Positions 62,286-64,000 of a DNA stretch of 64,000 bases are shown one piece after another. The notes under the pieces were generated by a model. It searched no databases. It was not told the origin of the DNA and saw nothing but the letters and a program-made list of their open reading frames with translations. The stretch comes from Clostridia bacterium. GTDB taxonomy: Bacteria > Bacillota > Clostridia > Monoglobales > Monoglobaceae. A program made the position numbers and the translations under genes. Each line of letters starts with the position of its first letter. The stretch's first letter is position 1. The DNA lies in NCBI GenBank assembly GCA_017409575.1, contig JAFQSM010000089.1, forward strand, positions 1 to 64,000. The letters are read 5' to 3'.

Positions 62286-62459
62286 ATGCAAAGAAAGCGA
62301 AAATGTTGCTCTCGAAGAAATAATTGCAGTGTGGGATATTTTTTTATAGCTGTGGGTGTGGGACTTTTTCTGGCTTATGCTATTCCAAGATATCTGTTAA
62401 TCACCTTGCTGGGCCTTTCGTTTGTGGGTGTGGGAGTGTGTATAATCATAAAAAAGTAG
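62286..62459 (+). CDS. 57-residue Cys/Arg-rich two-helix membrane protein
   Basis: ATG 62286 to TAG 62459, MQRKRKCCSRRNNCS at the start, then two hydrophobic helices (YFFIAVGVGLFLAYAI and YLLITLLGLSFVGVGVCII) and a Lys-Lys end. The SD region is G-rich (AAGGAT, then GAGG close to the ATG). I remember similar tiny Arg/Cys-headed membrane proteins next to spoVM or other spore genes in Clostridia but know no function. It starts 190 codon-free bases before spoVM, which begins 17 bases after its stop. Confidence 0.75.
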   Translation: MQRKRKCCSRRNNCSVGYFFIAVGVGLFLAYAIPRYLLITLLGLSFVGVGVCIIIKK

Positions 62460-62475
62460 AGGGGAGGAGCAGAAA

Positions 62476-62559
62476 TTGAAGATTGTTGTTGTAAAAGCAC
62501 CTAAGCTTCTTAGGGGGATTCTGAAAAGTATTTTTAAAATGAATAGCGACAACGCCTGA
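62476..62559 (+). CDS. spoVM: Stage V sporulation protein SpoVM
   Basis: TTG 62476 with AGGAG 6 bases upstream gives 27 residues, MKIVVVKAPKLLRGILKSIF then KMNSDNA. This matches the pattern of Bacillus SpoVM (MKFYTIKLPKFLGGIVRAML): a short start, Pro at position 9 and an amphipathic basic helix. SpoVM binds the convex forespore membrane and anchors SpoIVA, the base of the spore coat. rpmB lies immediately beyond it on the opposite strand, and spoVM and rpmB are also neighbours in Bacillus. The gene is short enough to be missed by ordinary gene finding. Confidence 0.85.
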   Translation: MKIVVVKAPKLLRGILKSIFKMNSDNA

Positions 62560-62569
62560 ATTTACATAA

Positions 62570-62604
62570 AACAAAAGGACCACAAAATGTGGTCCTTAAA
62601 TTTG
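62570..62604. terminator. Terminator between spoVM and rpmB
   Basis: AAAGGACCAC, loop AAAAT, GTGGTCCTT, with A/T-rich flanks. It lies between convergent genes. Confidence 0.85.
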
Positions 62605-62611
62605 TTTGTAA

Positions 62612-62800
62612 TTAAACAGCTCTCTGTACTTTACCTGATCTCAAACATCTTGAGCATACATAAACTCTTTTTGGTGTTCCGTCAACAACAGCCTTAACTC
62701 TTCTGATATTAGGCTTCCAGGTTCTGTTAGAACGACGGTGTGAATGGGAAACCTTAATTCCAAACTTCATTTCCTTGCCGCAAACTTCGCATTTTGCCAT
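62612..62800 (-). CDS. rpmB: 50S ribosomal protein L28
   Basis: 62 residues with the four-cysteine (zinc-binding) form: CEVCGKEM near the start and CSRCLRSGKVQR at the end. SHSHRRSNRTWKPNIRRV is the rRNA-binding core. SD AGGAGG. Own promoter at 62858-62886. Confidence 0.97.
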   Translation of the reverse strand: MAKCEVCGKEMKFGIKVSHSHRRSNRTWKPNIRRVKAVVDGTPKRVYVCSRCLRSGKVQRAV

Positions 62801-62857
62801 TATATATACACCTCCTACGTAAAATCAAATAATTAAGAAATTAATTCAACTTGAATT

Positions 62858-62886
62858 ATTATAGCAGAATAGTTTTAGTTTTGCAA
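62858..62886 (-). promoter_or_regulatory. Promoter of rpmB
   Basis: On the minus strand: TTGCAA (62886-62881), 17-base spacer, TATAAT (62863-62858), about 58 bases before the start codon. Confidence 0.78.
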
Positions 62887-63109
62887 GCTTTTTTTCGAAA
62901 AATTATGAAAAATATGTTTAAAGTCCAAAAAAATAACATTTTAATCAGCAAAATCAGCGGTTGCACTTTGATATATTATAGGTTGCGATTTAATATAATG
63001 CAAAAAAAAATTACTTTTGTGCAAATACAATTTAAATATATTGATATATAATATAAGAGGTTGTGCGCAAAATATGCACACAGTCTTTGTTTTTATTTTT
63101 TAGCTTTAA
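62887..63109. other. AT-rich gap between rpmB and nagB
   Basis: Very AT-rich DNA with runs of A and several TATAAT-like words (62994, 63047), but none with a well-spaced -35. I see no gene, repeat or known RNA in it. The nagB promoter must lie here. Confidence 0.6.
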
Positions 63110-63124
63110 GCCGATAGTTTCGGC
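63110..63124 (+). other. Hairpin before the nagB start, shared with UPF0182
   Basis: GCCGA, loop TAGTT, TCGGC, followed by AGAATGGAGG. It ends 6 bases before the SD of nagB. Same design and same 15-base block as at 52178-52202. Confidence 0.55.
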
Positions 63125-63139
63125 AGAATGGAGGATGTT

Positions 63140-63865
63140 ATGAGAGTTATTGTTTGTAAGAATTATGATGAAATATCCAAAACAGCAGCGGATATTATTG
63201 CAAGTCAGGTGATTTTAAAACCTGATTCGGTTTTGGGACTTGCTACAGGGTCTACTCCTGTTGGAACATACAAGCTTCTTGCCGAAAAGAACAAGGCGGG
63301 CGTTATTGATTTCAAGGATGTAACAACATTCAATCTTGATGAGTATTATCCTATATCTCCCGAAAATGACCAGAGCTATAGATATTTTATGAACGATAAC
63401 CTGTTCAATCATATAAACATCGATATCACAAGAACCCATGTTTTAAATGGTATGGCAGAGGACACCGACAAGGAATGTGACGAATTTGAAAAAATGATTG
63501 AGGCTGCCGGCGGTATTGATTTGCAGGTTTTGGGAATAGGCCAGAATGGGCATATCGGTTTTAACGAGCCTGACGAAGAGTTGGTTGCAAAAACTCATCT
63601 TACCGGACTTACTGAAAACACAATACAGGCAAACTCAAGATTTTTTGAGAAAATAGAGGATGTTCCCACACAGTCGCTTACTATGGGAATTGCTACAATT
63701 CTTGCAACAAGAAAAATAATTATTCTTGCAAGCGGAAAAAACAAGCACGAAGCTGTTGACAAACTTATAAACGGCGGAATTACAACAAGCAACCCGGCAA
63801 CTATGCTTAAACTTCATCCGGATGTTATCGTTATTTGCGACGAGGAAGCATATACAGGAAAATAA
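63140..63865 (+). CDS. nagB: Glucosamine-6-phosphate deaminase
   Basis: 241 residues from ATG 63140 (GGAGG 5 bases upstream; the earlier ATG 63128 overlaps the SD). Motifs: LGLATGSTPVGTYKLL, TFNLDEYYPISPENDQSYR, and GIGQNGHIGFNEPDEE. It converts glucosamine-6-phosphate to fructose-6-phosphate and ammonia, opening amino sugars to glycolysis. Length is normal. The next gene begins 66 bases later and may be a sugar kinase. Confidence 0.97.
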   Translation: MRVIVCKNYDEISKTAADIIASQVILKPDSVLGLATGSTPVGTYKLLAEKNKAGVIDFKDVTTFNLDEYYPISPENDQSYRYFMNDNLFNHINIDITRTHVLNGMAEDTDKECDEFEKMIEAAGGIDLQVLGIGQNGHIGFNEPDEELVAKTHLTGLTENTIQANSRFFEKIEDVPTQSLTMGIATILATRKIIILASGKNKHEAVDKLINGGITTSNPATMLKLHPDVIVICDEEAYTGK

Positions 63866-63875
63866 ACCAAGGGAA

Positions 63876-63908
63876 AATTCGCAGACAAGAACATTGTTTG
63901 CGTGAATT
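63876..63908 (+). other. Imperfect hairpin between nagB and the next gene
   Basis: AATTCGCAGACAA and TTGTTTGCGTGAATT pair with one 2-base bulge around a GAACA loop. No U-tract follows, so it is more likely an intercistronic RNA element than a terminator. Confidence 0.5.
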
Positions 63909-63930
63909 AAGGTCGTGGAGGATTTGTTTG

Positions 63931-64000
63931 ATGAACTATGATATAAATGAAATAAGTTCACATTTTGCAGTGGAAAAAGTAATAGGCAATTACGGAAACG
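63931..64000 (+). CDS. Start of a gene, possibly an N-acetylhexosamine/aminoglycoside-type kinase (3' truncated)
   Basis: ATG 63931 has GGAGG about 9 bases upstream. Only 23 residues are visible: MNYDINEISSHFAV then EKVIGNYGN. The rhythm (EISSHFAV, then a glycine-rich YGN) resembles the N-terminus of NahK-like phosphotransferases that phosphorylate GlcNAc or GalNAc. The position behind nagB fits amino-sugar use. Too short to be sure. Confidence 0.45.
   Translation, partial: MNYDINEISSHFAVEKVIGNYGN

Noticed and set aside
1-64000. tRNA, rRNA, insertion sequences or prophage genes
   Set aside because: I found no tRNA-like or rRNA stretch, transposase, integrase or phage structural gene on either strand by reading. 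A covariance-model search would be the decisive test for RNA genes.

Overview
The window reads as a piece of chromosome from an anaerobic, endospore-forming member of the Clostridia (Bacillota), probably a gut or similar anoxic lineage. The DNA is AT-rich, has strong Shine-Dalgarno (SD) sites and consensus sigma-A promoters, and uses TTG or GTG starts several times. Sporulation genes are present: spo0A, spoIVB, bofA, ricT, a GerQ-like coat protein and a 27-codon spoVM. Glycyl-radical fermentation (pyruvate formate-lyase, PFL) is present and no respiratory genes were seen. I saw no tRNA, rRNA, CRISPR array, insertion sequence or prophage.

Layout. 1-4.8 kb: end of a KdpE-like regulator, an HTH/superoxide-reductase fusion, a thiamine transporter under a TPP riboswitch, then dacF, a patatin-like lipase and a hemolysin III protein. 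4.8-8 kb: a PFL operon in which the enzyme is encoded as two polypeptides. 8.1-12 kb: a lipoprotein, an MBOAT/DHHW acylation pair and a deoxyinosine glycosylase. 12.0-14.5 kb: an AT-rich accessory patch headed by a hairpin repeat array and two tandem 0A-like boxes. 14.6-29.1 kb: an amidohydrolase, then a long + strand housekeeping run (DUF2232, c-di-AMP phosphodiesterase, rplI, dnaB, tilS, hpt, gltX, aminotransferase, trpS, tagO, wecB). 29.2-30.3 kb: a small regulatory patch with an XRE protein, a ribbon-helix-helix protein, a Cys-rich peptide and a Dabb protein. 30.5-37 kb: pfkB, apt, cysK, metF and a methionine synthase whose reactivation domain is a separate gene. 37-39 kb: spoIVB and spore-type small genes. 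39-42 kb: polysaccharide deacetylase, murT/gatD. 42.1-42.9 kb: spo0A with an altered phosphoacceptor residue. 43-55 kb: RNA methyltransferase, glyQS, holB, ricT, smc, ftsY, UPF0182, bofA. 55-60.4 kb: DUF2156, a TatD-linked radical SAM protein and a YhaN/YhaO-like pair. 60.4-64 kb: kduD/kduI, two tiny hidden genes (one is spoVM), rpmB, nagB and the start of a probable sugar kinase.

How the genes fit together. The cell ferments sugars (pfkB, pfl, kduID, nagB), makes sulfur amino acids and methyl groups (cysK, metF, metH), and builds and modifies a Gram-positive wall (dacF, tagO/wecB, murT/gatD, MBOAT/DHHW, deacetylase). Sporulation genes are scattered among housekeeping operons. The points most worth a second look are the naturally split PFL, the Spo0A receiver with Glu in place of the phosphorylated Asp, the HTH-superoxide reductase fusion, the hidden spoVM with its small membrane-protein neighbour, and the hairpin repeat array beside tandem 0A-like boxes.
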